This document shows positions 22,873 through 47,959 of a DNA stretch of 64,000 nt, one piece after another. A program made the position numbers and the translations under genes. Source of the DNA: Lagopus muta (lineage: Eukaryota; Chordata; Aves; Galliformes; Phasianidae); contig NC_064433.1 of the NCBI RefSeq assembly GCF_023343835.1, positions 180,747,777-180,811,776 on the forward strand, read 5' to 3'. The notes beneath the pieces are model-generated. The model worked only from the letters and a program-made list of their open reading frames with translations. It was not told the origin of the DNA and searched no databases. Each line of letters starts with the position of its first letter. The stretch's first letter is position 1.

Positions 22873-23010
22873 GTCTTTATCAAGTCACGCTGGCGGCCTC
22901 CCCCAGCTCAGACACTTGGAGCACTCGCTCCGTCCTGGTGGTCACTGCTGGAGCTCTGCTCTGGGTGACAGCCACTTGTGTGTTGAGAGCGGTCCTTGGG
23001 AGAGAGCAGG

Positions 23011-24324
23011 ATGAAGCTCAGCCTGACTCTCTTCCTCATCTTACTTGCTTTCATGTCTCCAATTCCTGACACGTCCAGCTGCCTCAGCTGGGTCGGGAAC
23101 TGGGACAAAAAGCTGCTCCAGCCCGAGGAGCAGCATCCCTTAGAGACCGAGTGCCAGCCCTCCAGCTGGCTCTCCTGGCTTGGTCTAACCACCTGCCCCA
23201 CCAAGATCGAGGATGGCAACAAAAGGAACGTCCTTCACCAGGAGCACGGACCTACTGACACCAAGAGCCAGCCCTCCAACTGGCTCTGCTGGTTTTGCCG
23301 AAACATCTGCTCCAACCAGATGGAGGACGGGAACAAAAGGCAGGTCTTTCACGAGAAGCAGAGCCCGGTTGAGATCAAGGCCCAGCCCTCCAGCTGGCTC
23401 TGCTGGTTCGGCCTAACCACCTGCCCCACAAAGATTGCGGACGGGAAGAAAGGCCAGGTCCTTCCTCAGGAGCAGCGTCCGATTGAGTCCAAGAGCCAGC
23501 CCTCCAACTGGCTCTGCTGGTTCGGCCTACCCACCTGCCCCACAAAGATTGCGGACGGGAAGAAAGGCCAGGTCCTTCCTGAGAAGCAGAGCCTGTTTGA
23601 GTCCAAGAGCCAGCCCTCCAACTGGCTCTGCTGGTTTGGACTCACATCCTGCTCCACCCGCACAGAGGACGGGAAAACAGAACAGGTCCTTCATGAGGAG
23701 CAGCGTCTTGTTAAGTCCAAGAGCCAGCTCTCCAACTGGCTCTGCTGGTTTGGACTAACATCCTGCTCCACCAAGACCGAGGACAGCGAGAAAGACCAGG
23801 TCCTTCCCGAGGAGCAGAGCCTGTTTGAGTCCAAGAGCCAGCCCTCCAACTGGCTCTGCAGGCTTGGACTGACATCTTGCTCCACCAAGACCGAGGACGG
23901 GAAGAAGAACAAGGTCTTTCATGAGGAGCAGAGCCCCGTTGAGACCAAGGGCCAGCCCTCCAACTGGCTCTGCTGGATTGGACTGAACACCTGTCCTCAG
24001 AATGGAGAGAAAAAAGTTGTGCATCCTGAGAAGAGCCTGCCCGTTAATGCTGAGCGCCGTGCCTCCCACTGGCCCTTCTGGATTGGCCTTTCTCCACACC
24101 CCAGATGGGTCCCGAACAGGGCCAGCGAGTCTGTTGAGCCAGAGGGCCCAAAGCAGCAGCCCCCGCACACCGAGCAAGACGCCTTCAGCGTGCCTGACAT
24201 CCTCAACAACTTCAAGGACTTAATAACGCCAGCCCTGATAATCTGCGTCATTCTGGATTTGTGGGGAAACTGCTATCTGTTCCGGCTGCTGTGGGTTGCC
24301 TACCAGCTCTGGAGAGATATGTGA
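23011..24324 (+). CDS. Novel 38-residue-repeat protein (copy 5)
   Basis: 437 codons, intact, and nearest the MMP cluster. It has Glu in the EDSEKD block like copies 1 and 2, but Asn in ILNNFKD like copy 4, so its variants are mosaic. Possible UTR intron 24340-24665. Confidence 0.7.
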   Translation: MKLSLTLFLILLAFMSPIPDTSSCLSWVGNWDKKLLQPEEQHPLETECQPSSWLSWLGLTTCPTKIEDGNKRNVLHQEHGPTDTKSQPSNWLCWFCRNICSNQMEDGNKRQVFHEKQSPVEIKAQPSSWLCWFGLTTCPTKIADGKKGQVLPQEQRPIESKSQPSNWLCWFGLPTCPTKIADGKKGQVLPEKQSLFESKSQPSNWLCWFGLTSCSTRTEDGKTEQVLHEEQRLVKSKSQLSNWLCWFGLTSCSTKTEDSEKDQVLPEEQSLFESKSQPSNWLCRLGLTSCSTKTEDGKKNKVFHEEQSPVETKGQPSNWLCWIGLNTCPQNGEKKVVHPEKSLPVNAERRASHWPFWIGLSPHPRWVPNRASESVEPEGPKQQPPHTEQDAFSVPDILNNFKDLITPALIICVILDLWGNCYLFRLLWVAYQLWRDM

Positions 24325-24860
24325 AGACATCAGGCACACGTAAGCCTCGGGATTCATACTGCACAGAAGGGTCTGAGGGTGGGGAGCAGGGAACCGCAAA
24401 GGTCTGGTCTGTGAGGGCTTCCAAGCTAAGCAGACCTCCAGAGGTCCATCAGCTCTCCCCAGAGACTTGCCCGGCCCTAGGGCTGACAGCCAGCCCAGAC
24501 TCCCATGCAAAATGGGGCCTGCCGGAGGTGCCGTGGGCCCCACGGGCTGCCCCGAGCTGTCCTGGGACGCTGGAAAAGCGGCGCAAGAATCAGAGCCCTG
24601 CAGGGCGATGCTCTGCAAAACGAGCCTGCATCCCTTTCTCTGCGCTCATGCTCTGTCATTTCCAGGGAACGGAACAAACGGCCTCAGCTTCAGAACGCGA
24701 ACAGAGTGATTTCCACAAGGCGCTTCTGTCCATCTGGCAGCCTGTGGGTCAAATGGTGACCAAAGGTGGCGCTGAAGGCACCTGCAATGACAACAACATC
24801 TTCTACTGGGGGCACACCAACCTCCCCCAGATCATCACCTCCATTTTCCATCAGTCACGA

Positions 24861-24866
24861 AATAAA
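24861..24866 (+). promoter_or_regulatory. Polyadenylation signal AATAAA, copy 5
   Basis: The hexamer is kept although the base context just upstream differs (CACGAAATAAA instead of CATCAAATAAA). Confidence 0.55.
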
Positions 24867-24890
24867 TAACATCATCATTTCCACAGCCTG

Positions 24891-25670
24891 TGTCATTGTG
24901 GTGGCAGTGCGTCCGGGACAGCGGCAGCACTAAAGGCATTGGTGCCGGACGGCGCTGCTGTTCGGGGACTGGGGGCATGTTCCTAGGCGGGAGGAAGGGC
25001 GGTGGGCCAGGGATAAAAGAGGCATCGGTGGCTGTGAAGTGTCCAGAGACAGCCATGCCCCAGGGGAGAGAGCACATATTGAGCGGGAACCTACGTCCCA
25101 GTGGGGTCATGCAGCGTCCCCCAGAGTGCACGGGGAGGTCCCGTGAGTCTCCAGCAGGCTAGGAAGCATCCAGAGCACACTGGGAATCCTCAGCTGGGCC
25201 AGTTCTGCCAGGATCCCGTGCGCATCACCTTCACAGAGGAGGCTCGCAGCAAGGGAGCCTTCCCAGAAAGGGAAAACGGCGGCAAAGCACCACAGCACGA
25301 TCTGCTGGGGAAGGGAGGGAGGCCCTGCGGCACGGCGGCTCAGACTCCCTGGCCCGTTTCGTCCCTCTGCTTATTACTGCTGACTGGTAGCTCAGGCCGG
25401 CAGCCATGAAGTTGCTGAGAGAAGCCTGTATGCTGTCAAACGGGACTTTGGGGCACTGGCGCGCTGTCACGGCTCCAGCCCTGCGCTGTGACTAATGGGG
25501 TGGAGGGACAAGCGAACCCACGAAGCAGGAAAGGGGCAAGAGAGGTGGTGAAAAGGTAGGGAGATGGGCCTAACAACAAAACAACGGGAACGAGCTAAGG
25601 GAGAAAACAATGATTTTCTGAGTACACTAATTTTCTGAGTATGCCAGCGGGATGCAAGATTAAGAACACA
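24891..25670. other. Unit spacer without recognised gene (unit 5)
   Basis: Equivalent of 3007-3786; nothing recognised. Confidence 0.6.
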
Positions 25671-26429
25671 GATGAGGTTTGCCAAAAGCAAGCGCAGAGT
25701 CTTGCACCTCGGAAGGAACAGCCGCAAGTATCAGTACAGGCTGGGACCCGACCTGCTGGAGAGGAGCTCTGCGGTGAGGAACCGGGGGCTCCAGGTGGAC
25801 AACAGGCTGGCCATGAGCCAGCAGGGTGCCCTGGTGGCCAAGAAGGCCAGTGGGATCCCACAGGGCATTAAAAGGAGCGTGGCCGGCAGGTCAAGGGAGG
25901 TGATCCTCTCCCTCCACTCTGCCCTGGTCAGGCCTCACCAGGACTATGGCGTCCGGTTCTGGGCTCCCCGGTACAAGAAAAGGCCGCCATCTCCTGGAAA
26001 GAGTCCAGCGGAGGGCCACGAAGATGATCAAGGGCCTGGAGCACCTCTCTTACGAGGAAAGGCTGAGCGACCTGGCTCTGTTCAGCCTTGAGAAAAGAAG
26101 ACTCGGAGGGGACCTGATCAATGTCTGTACCTATGGGGTGACGGCGGCCAAAATACAAGGCCAAGCTCTTTGCAGCCGTGCGTGCTGATAGGACAATGGC
26201 CAAAGTAGGAAGTCCTGCACAAACGTGCAGAAGAAACTCCTCACAGAGAGGACGACAGAGCACTGGAACTCCTGCCAAGGGAGGCTGTGGAGTCTCCTTG
26301 TCTGGAGATGTCCAAGACCTGCCTGGACGCCAACCTGTGCAACCTGGTCTACGGAGCCTGCTTTGGCAAAAAGGTTGGACTCGATCGTCTCGAGAGGTCC
26401 CTTCCAGCCCCTACAATTCTGTGATTCTG
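25671..26429 (+). mobile_element. CR1 LINE piece A, unit 5
   Basis: Long form with the extra 8 bp near 26373. About 90 bp later the array ends. Confidence 0.92.
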
Positions 26430-26612
26430 CATCAGGGAGAACACTGTGCTGCCAAGGAGGAGAAGGCAAATACGGACACTGCTGCGGGAGGTGTCAAAGC
26501 AAAGGTTCAAATCTCTCGGTCTTGGAACAGGATGAAAGACAGCACCAATCTTTTTATGTTATAACTATTTTTTTCATGTACTCTGTTGCTAGCTGAAGGT
26601 TGTGAGAAGCAG

Positions 26613-26659
26613 TGAGTCAGAGACTGGAAGCTTCATAAAGCAAATGAGAGCTATATAAA
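26613..26659 (+). promoter_or_regulatory. AP-1 site and TATA box of the stromelysin-like gene
   Basis: TGAGTCA at 26613-26619 and TATATAAA at 26652-26659, about 60 bp before the ATG at 26721. AP-1 close upstream of TATA is the classic layout of inducible MMP promoters. Only about 90 bp separate the AP-1 site from the end of the tandem array. Confidence 0.8.
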
Positions 26660-26720
26660 GGTGAAGCAGGTGTGTGACATATTCCAAGGAAAACTTTTCT
26701 AGGGGCAAATGAAATAGAAA

Positions 26721-34523
<7,803 letters not shown>

Positions 34524-37500
34524 GAAAAGGAAATCTGCAATGGTGTAGGAAAGAATGCAGTATCACTGCACTATGAACACTATTTCTTCTGTAAATATAT
34601 GAAACATATAGGTGCTCAGGCACAGTCATCATACATCACTCCCTGCATATTCATTCTGTGCTTCTGTAAGTAACTGAAAAACAGTATTTAGCATACTGAT
34701 ACATACATATATGTACATAATTAACATCAGAATGGCTAACATTTTTAAAGCCTCTAGTAACAGGGCTACTCAAATGGGACACTCCAGTGTGAATTTAGAC
34801 CATGAGAAAGTTTAATCTGCATTTCATCAAAGCCCACAGCACAGTAAGACACTCTCAGTCTGCAGACACAAAAGAAATGCCATTTGTTCCTGCAGCAACA
34901 GTGCAAATGATGCTGCCATACCCTGCTGTAGGGAGGTGACAAGCAGGGCTTTGCTGCGCTGGCAAAACTGGAGACAAAATGATTAATTTGAGTTACATCA
35001 CCTCCAAAAATAAGCAATGAATAGGTCTAATTGGTGTCTGACATTGCCAAAGTCAGAGAAACAGGTTCAAAACTTCTAACTTTAAGGTTAGTTGGAATCC
35101 AATAAGAAAGCTTCCAGTGACGTCAGCTTGGAAATTGATACATAGCAGAAGTAGAGTTTCACTGACTCTACTACTATCTGTCACTATCTGTCTTAAAATA
35201 ATTTCAGTGCTTGGTTGTTGGGCTTCTTTTTTTTTTCTTTTTTTTCTTCAACTGTTGTTTGGTGACTTATTTTTCTTCCCAATTGTTAGTTTGAAAAGCC
35301 CTGGTACTACTGGCAAGTCAGCCTCGTCATTTTTGTAAAAACAGAATTTTTAACCAAAGATTATTGACCTACATTTCAGATGTACTGAAATGCTTTGACA
35401 CCTGGATCCATAGCTGATACATTCATTGTCTGTGGCACACTCAAACCAAGGGCTTCAGTAAATTGTTTCCTCAATTTCCTGTGTATTTCTATACGTCCAG
35501 ATTTCTAGCCTGTTTGCATCAAGATTGGATGAAGTTCATCTTTTTACTGTCTTCACAAGGAAAAAGATTATCATGTGATTCTTTCTCCTATAGAATTCAG
35601 ATCACAAAAAGCCTGCACCAAATCCAGTATGTCCCAAATGGACCAGAGCCCCTGGGTATATGCAGACTGAATTTTCAGATTCGTGCAGAGAAATTTATCC
35701 TTATTGCTGCCTCTTTCAGGCTAACTTTTACAACCTTGCATCTTCTATGACAGTTGCAATGTTTAGAGGTGAAGGATTTCAAGCTGGTGAGGTCAGTTCT
35801 GAAGGCATCCCAAGACCTACTTACCTGCAGAGAAATCCTGCCCAGGATAGGCTAGAGATGTTTCCCACCCCAGGCAGCAGCTCCAGCAGGGAGGAAGGAT
35901 CTGATTAGATTTCCATTGTGTGTGTTCAGGAAACAGGTACTTGGCACGAAAAGTGGCACTCCTTCCCTTCTCCTTAAAGTGCTACTGATTTCAGCGATGA
36001 TGCCCTGTCTGAGAGTTGTGCGAGTCACTGAGGTGTAATTCAGGCACTACCCCAGTCTGTGAGCCATCACATTGCATTGCTCTTCTACAATAGAATAATT
36101 AGAGCTGATTCAGGACCTCACATCCTGAGCCCTATCTCAGTGGCCTTTGGACTTCAGTGCGGTTTGAACTATACACTTGTGCTCCTGCCACTGACTGTCC
36201 CAACATCCTGGTTTGTAAATGGCATGACTGATCGCAGTCTTGGAGCATGTACAATGTTGGCTGATTGTAAATCAAGAGATTGTGCAAACTTCAAAACATC
36301 TGAGCTGGAAGGTTGCCTTCGGCTTTTTCATATCAGTATTAAAATGTACATGGCTCAATAAGAGAAAACTCCTAATTAATCTGCTAACTTGAGGAAAATA
36401 ACTGGCAACCAGCTGTATTGTGCTACTGAGTGATGTGATTTATATCCCTGACATTTCAGTCTTCCCAGAAAAAGTAACATCCTTCAAGGAAAAGAACTTA
36501 TTTCAAAATAACATTCTGGTTTTGTGAAAAGATTTTGATTTTGTTCCCTCAAAATATATTGGAAACATATGGAGAGATTAGGATATGCATAACAGCTCAG
36601 AAAGGACAAAAAAGTACTTCCTGGAAGAATGACGACTGTACTTTTTTGTGCCACCTGTTCATGAGAAAAAAATGGCAAGTATAAATGTGACAATTATGTT
36701 AACAAACAATTCTTTGAACTATGAACTATGAATTATTTCCTTTTTGCAATGTTAAATACACGGAACCAATCAAAGTTCCCTTTTCTACAGTGATTCTGCA
36801 GTGAAGGACTTTGATTTAGGGAAACCCCACTGTGATTCATACTGAGTTTATTTTTTCATTATTTAGTCAGTGATGAGCATTGCAGTTTCACCTTAGCAAG
36901 AGAAGAATTAAAGCCATTAGAGGATTTTAAAATGTTTCATATATAAATGGGGGAATAGAACACTATCCTGAAGAATCACATACAAGCTATAGGTAAGTTA
37001 TACACAAGGTCAGTGGAAATCACTGTGACAGAAAATTGTTGGAGGCTCAAAAGCTCTTCTGGGGAAATATTTGTCCTTTTATACTTCTGCCTAACAATCA
37101 TTTCCAGGAGGTTCTGAAAAGTGGATAAACCTAGAAGAACAGTGTGCTAGATGAGCATGGGCAATGCTTGTGCTCCTATGTAGAACTGATGAACAAGGAA
37201 TGGTGAGTAGAGCGCCTAGGAAAGAGATACTTAGAAGTCTCTTGACTCATGACAAGCAAAAAAGATGCAGTTTTGTCAAGAAAGAAGTGTGTGAATATTA
37301 AGTGTGGTTATTGCTAATACGAGTCATAAGGCTGTACGGCCTGGGGGAAGAATGGAAACCCCCCTGAAAACAAGGGCCCTTTATTCTCAACAGCATAATT
37401 CCTCCCTTTGTTAGGTATCACGTTTGGGTTTATCTGTGCTGAGCAGATGGTCCTGCACCTGGTGGGTGATTCAAGGTAACCTGAGTATTGCATGGGTGCT

Positions 37501-37889
37501 TGTTGTCTGGGCAAGGGCTGTATCCGAACAACAGTTAGAGGTAGGTAAGTGCCAGATTTCTCTCTCTCCATTGGTTATATAGAGACATCAGGCACACTTC
37601 AGGCAGAATCAGTGAGTTAGGAGAGGCCAAATCCAGTACCTTGACAAAGGTGAGATTAGCACAGCACCATGCCCAAAGTCCATCCAGAAGAGGTGTTCCC
37701 AGAAGGTGCATGCACATCCACATACATACATGCATGGACACGCACAGGAATGTGGATGTGCCTGTACCCTAGGCTCAGACACACTGATCATGGACACACA
37801 GACCTGCAGCCTCTGCTCCCATCCTAAGGCAGGTGGGTCTGGTGAGACCTCGCTTACCCATGCATGTAAGAGACCCTTGCTCATAAAAC
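34524..37889. other. Intergenic, AT-rich, no gene recognised
   Basis: No exon of the MMP type and no repeat family that I can name. A CCAAT box (35098-35102) and a perfect CRE palindrome (35118-35125) lie together but no gene follows. The end of the first MMP transcript should lie here; I saw no clear AATAAA near the stop. Confidence 0.5.
35098..35125. promoter_or_regulatory. CCAAT box plus full CRE (TGACGTCA) without an obvious gene
   Basis: CCAAT at 35098-35102 and TGACGTCA at 35118-35125, about 6.5 kb upstream of the next MMP promoter. It could be a distal element or an orphan promoter. Confidence 0.3.
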
Positions 37890-38340
37890 TACTCAAGAGC
37901 ATCCGAGGAAGGGATACAAAGATAGTGAAGGATATAGAGGGAGACATACGAGAAGCAGCTGAGGTCACTGGATTTGTTTGGCCAAGAGCAGAGTAGGATG
38001 AGGGGAGGCCTGATGGGGTCACAGCTCCTCACAGGGAGCAGAGGGCAGCGCTGAGCTCTGCTCTGTGTGACAGCGACAGGGAACGGCATGGAGCTGCGTC
38101 AGGGGAGGGCGGCTGGGGGTGAGGGAAAGGGGCTGCGCCAGAGGGCGGTGGGCATGGAACAGCTGCCCAGGGCTGTGGGCACGGCCCTGAGGTGCAGGAG
38201 CTCATGAGAGCTCAGGACATGTTGGACAGTGCTCTTAGTCACTTGTTTTGTTTATTGGGTGTCCCTGTGTGGAGCCAGAAGCTGGACTCAATGACCCTCA
38301 AGGGTCCCTTTCTAACTTGGGATATTCAATGATTCCATAT
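37890..38340 (+). mobile_element. CR1 LINE 3' fragment (divergent subfamily)
   Basis: Old CR1 tail with the typical series ending in GGAGCCAGAAGCTGGACTCA, TGACCC..GGGTCCCTTTC and a decayed ATTCAATGATTCC end. Its 5' boundary is approximate. Confidence 0.7.
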
Positions 38341-38342
38341 AG

Positions 38343-38697
38343 TCACAGAATCACAAGGTTGGAAACGACCTGCAAGATCATCCAGTCCAACCACCCTCCC
38401 ATTCCTATCAGTGCCACAAGCTACTAAACCATCTCTCGTAGCTCCTCATCCAGGCGCCTCTTGAACACTGCCAGGGATGGCGACTCCACCACCTCCCTGG
38501 GCAGCCATTCCAGTGCCTGACCACCCTCTGAGAGAAAAACTTTCTCCTAATATCCAACCTAAACCTCCTCTGGTATAACTTCTTGCCATTTCCTCGGGTC
38601 CTACTATTTGCCTGGGAGAAGAGGCCAGACCCTTTTGCACTACAACCTCCCTTCAGGAAGTTGTAGAGTGCAATGAGGCCCTGAGGTCTCCATGAGC
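38343..38697 (-). mobile_element. CR1 LINE 3' fragment, reverse orientation
   Basis: The reverse complement reads as the CR1 coding tail ([17 protein letters not shown] in one frame) and 3' UTR, finishing with GATTCTGTGA near 38343. Its 3' end abuts the 3' end of the + strand CR1 at 38340. Confidence 0.88.
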
Positions 38698-39919
38698 CTT
38701 TAGCCACTCAATGTAACACAAATGGGTCTGCAAGCAAATTGAGGGATTGTGTAGACACCAGTTAGCACTCAGTAAATTCATTTTGGCACTTTCAGGTTTC
38801 CTTGGAAAGGTTAGCATGGCAACATGCTGACTGCTGTGTGATGGGAAAAGCAGACGACTGAAAGCTGTCCTACACACATGTGAGGGAGATGTGCTTAAGG
38901 ACACGCAGTGGGACACCACTGCAGATGGTGAAATGGGACATGACTTTGTGGCCTGACATGATGGAAATTCCCAAGACAGAGGGAAGACACTGCTTCTGCT
39001 TCCTCTTTCTGATGTCGTTTGAGATTTTCACTTGATGACTCTGTGAGCACATAAGTGGCTCCCACAGCTTGTGCTGGAAACCAGGGCTCTCTAATCCTGT
39101 CATTGGCTGTCCTAAAAAGTAGTTTATTTAAAGTTTCCAGGAAGATAGCCAGATGTCCCCTCCGACCCTCTGCCTGACTCAGTATCCTCTGGTCACGTTA
39201 AAATTTGGCAAAAGTCCTTTTGCTGCAATGTGCATGGCAGCAGAACCTTCCAGTACAATCTGTACCTTGTGATTTCCTAATGTTCCCATTGCAGCCCCTG
39301 GAGCTTCCAATTAATCTGCATGTCTTCTTTGCTTGTAGGTGTTTAAATATGCCTCTTACGCCTTCAGAAAATGAAAGAAAAAAAAAATAGAGAAATAAGG
39401 AGTGATCTACTCCTTGGGGAAAAAAAATTACTGAAAAAAAGAAGAAAGAAATGTGGGTATTAACTCAAGATCTAAATTTGAATAAGCCTACAGAAATACA
39501 TGGGGAATAAATATTAGGGAGAAACACTAATTCAGAAACAGAACTAGAGAATTTAAGGAACATTTCACTAATCCCAGGTTCATTTGAGTTGTTCAGACTT
39601 TGCAGATGTATCCAGCATTAACAATGAAGTTTAATAGGAGAGTGAATCATGAGATCGAATCTCTTTAAATCTGTAAAAGCTGTTTTCCACAATCATCTTC
39701 CTAGTTATTTCAATGACTTCAATGTATTCCATGATTTTAATGTATTATTGCTTTGAAATGTTCAGTATTATTTTTATTCAATAACTCCACATAAGAAATA
39801 TTACAAACATTAAGAAGTATAAAGAAATTTACTTTTCCAGGAGTGGTATCTGCTCTGTTAACCTTCAGTGTGGTGGGGGATGCTGTGCTACAGTGATAGT
39901 AGAAGTATGTAGTCGTTAC
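38698..39919. other. Intergenic, nothing recognised
   Basis: AT-rich single-copy-looking DNA with short A-runs near 39375-39450. No gene evidence. Confidence 0.5.
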
Positions 39920-40045
39920 ATAGCCTTGGGACTTGAGAAACTAGTTAGAATACTTCCTGAAGGGTATTTCCAGCTTCTTTGGAGTGATCCTTGTGAGTCT
40001 CTTCCAGTTTGGGATATTCCAAAATTCAGTGATTCTAGAACAATG
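39920..40045 (+). mobile_element. Decayed CR1 3' end
   Basis: Weak match to the CR1 terminus: GAGTCTCTTCCAGTTTGGGA followed by ATTCAGTGATTCTAGAA. The 5' limit is uncertain. Confidence 0.5.
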
Positions 40046-41592
40046 AAGTTTTCACCCTGCATTATATTTCTTCAGATCAAACCCTGCTGAGGTATCAGAA
40101 ATAAAGAAGAGTCGTACGTATTTGCCTTTTCCCATCTCACACTAGCCTTTATTTTTCCTTTTTATGACATTTAATCACACACAAAAAATTTTATAATGTA
40201 TTGGGAGAAACCTATAGTGGTTTCCACAGTTTCTCTGGCAAGAGAACAGCACCAGATTCAGCCTGACAACTTTCAGAGTTAGCAAGCTTGCAGCCCCTTC
40301 AGGTCATCTCCTTTGGTACTTAGCTGTCCTAGCAGTTAGAAATGCTCTCTTGAAATTAGGGGTCTGCATTATAGGTACCCACATACCCCACATATGTAAA
40401 ATCCTCTTATTTCAGCATAAACTTAGCCAATACAGTCAGCTTCTGTTGATCTTAAAATCTGTACCAGATGATCAGTAGAATCATTCCATATAATCCATTT
40501 TCAAAAAGGAAGCTCGTATTCCTACATTACATATAGAGATATTATGCATCAAAACACTTAAAGTTGATCCTATATCAGAGCATCGTTCATTTGGTCATAC
40601 CTGAGACACACACCTGAGGCTCGCTGCCATAACATGGCAAGTATGAAGACCTACATCCTTGCAGGGTAGTTGGAGGTCAGGTGGGATTTCCTAGTAGGCC
40701 TTAAATTGCACAAATACTCAGTTAGCCAAACCCTATGTCTACATATAATCACTCTTGTTTAAGACCACTATGGATTCTTGGAAAACATTTACAGCCTGTC
40801 TTTCAGGAGCAGCTCTTCATTTATTTAACAACAGTTCCGACTCCTTGATGAAACAGGGAACACAGTGTCACAAAATGGTTTTCAATCTTTATTTTCAAGA
40901 TACACAAATGCTCCCATTGAGCTTCATGTAGTCTTCCCAATCAAAGAACATCTCTGTGCATGGATCCAAACACCCCATTGCATTTTTTTTCCAAGAGTAT
41001 AAACATTATTCTGTTTATCACATATATGGAAACATAGCTTATGTGTTCCTGTAACCTGACTGTTTAACATCAGTCAAAAACTGTTGAACCATTTTAGCTC
41101 TCAGTTTTGGGAACAGCACAAGATTGTTTCAGACAGAACTGCTAATTATCTCATGGCAAGTCACCTGAATTTATGATGCTAGTTATTCCCAGATCAGTTA
41201 TTTGCATTTTCTTTTATATGTTATTGATACTTATTTTGACTAAGTATATTTTATTATTTATTGAAAGAGAACATATGTTTTTACTGATTACAGTAAAATG
41301 CAATGTTATGTTACTGCTATCTCTTATTTCATATTGTAGCTCCAGTATATCAAGAACTTGCTCCACAAATTGCATTATATATTTCATATATATTTCATAT
41401 ATATGAAATGAAATTCCAGCTTTTATCTGGTGAGTACCTCCTTATTTATTAACAACACTACGAAATTGCCCAAAACAGAAGGCTCAGGGGAAAAAAAAAA
41501 AGCATGGCAACATTAGTTAAACTCATTTCATCACTCCCTAATGACGAAACAGTTATGCATCATTTTTACTGATCAGAGGATATTATGCAGCA
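40046..41592. other. Intergenic, upstream region of the collagenase-type gene
   Basis: No gene recognised. Contains A/T-rich stretches and a short imperfect palindrome of TATATTTCATATA type near 41377-41410. Confidence 0.5.
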
Positions 41593-41632
41593 TGAGTCAG
41601 ACTGTCACTGATTTACAATTTAGCTATATAAA
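41593..41632 (+). promoter_or_regulatory. AP-1 site and TATA box of the collagenase-type gene
   Basis: TGAGTCA at 41593-41599 and TATATAAA at 41625-41632. The ATG is 71 bp beyond the TATA box, giving a short 5' UTR. Confidence 0.85.
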
Positions 41633-41702
41633 CAGAGCTGAGAAACGTGTTCAATAGGTCAAGACTTCGCAGCGTAGCTGAAGCACAGAACCTTTGACAA
41701 GA

Positions 41703-47731
<6,029 letters not shown>

Positions 47732-47933
47732 TTGCAATGATTGTGTTTCTCCTTCACATGCACACTGCGTATTTTTATGTGTATATTTTATATTTTTTAT
47801 GTGCTGAATTTTTCAGTATTTCATGACTAATAGGTCAGAACGGATTTCTGCCTGGATTCCGTAGAAGTCTAGTTTTAATAATTATTAACTGTACAAATGT
47901 GTTTATATAACTTATTACACTTCTACCTGCTGC

Positions 47934-47939
47934 ATTAAA
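47934..47939 (+). promoter_or_regulatory. Probable polyadenylation signal ATTAAA
   Basis: The common variant hexamer about 200 bp after the stop of the collagenase-type gene, followed by GTTGTGTTTGTC, a GT-rich element. Confidence 0.6.
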
Positions 47940-47959
47940 TATTCCTAATAAGTTGTGTT

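Larger units (their letters stand above)
1..26522. repeat. Tandem array of ~5.47-kb units, each with one novel gene and three CR1 pieces
   Basis: The same block recurs head-to-tail: partial unit 1-4630, then 4631-10099, 10100-15568, 15569-21045 and 21046-26522. The period is 5469 bp for the middle units and 5477 bp for the last two spacings; the latter keep an extra 8 bp inside a CR1 piece near 20896 and 26373. The phase of the unit is set by the right edge, where similarity stops at about 26522. Units differ by scattered single bases, so amplification is recent or kept uniform by conversion. The array probably continues left of the window, because position 1 lies inside a unit. Unit order is CR1-B, CR1-C, gene, spacer, CR1-A. 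Confidence 0.97.

Noticed and set aside
1-26522. CRISPR-like or satellite reading of the tandem repeats
   Set aside because: The units are 5.47 kb with genes and LINE pieces; the short 114-bp repeats are coding. There are no spacers and no bacterial context.
36484-37999. Scattered open frames of 70-140 codons in the intergenic region
   Set aside because: No start context, splice sites, domains or repetition in frame; part overlaps a CR1 fragment.
40888-40985. Short - strand open frame (ends at 40895) followed by AATAAA on the same strand
   Set aside because: Only about 28 codons without a recognisable domain or splice acceptor. It might be the tail of an old retrocopy or transposon, but there is too little to support it.
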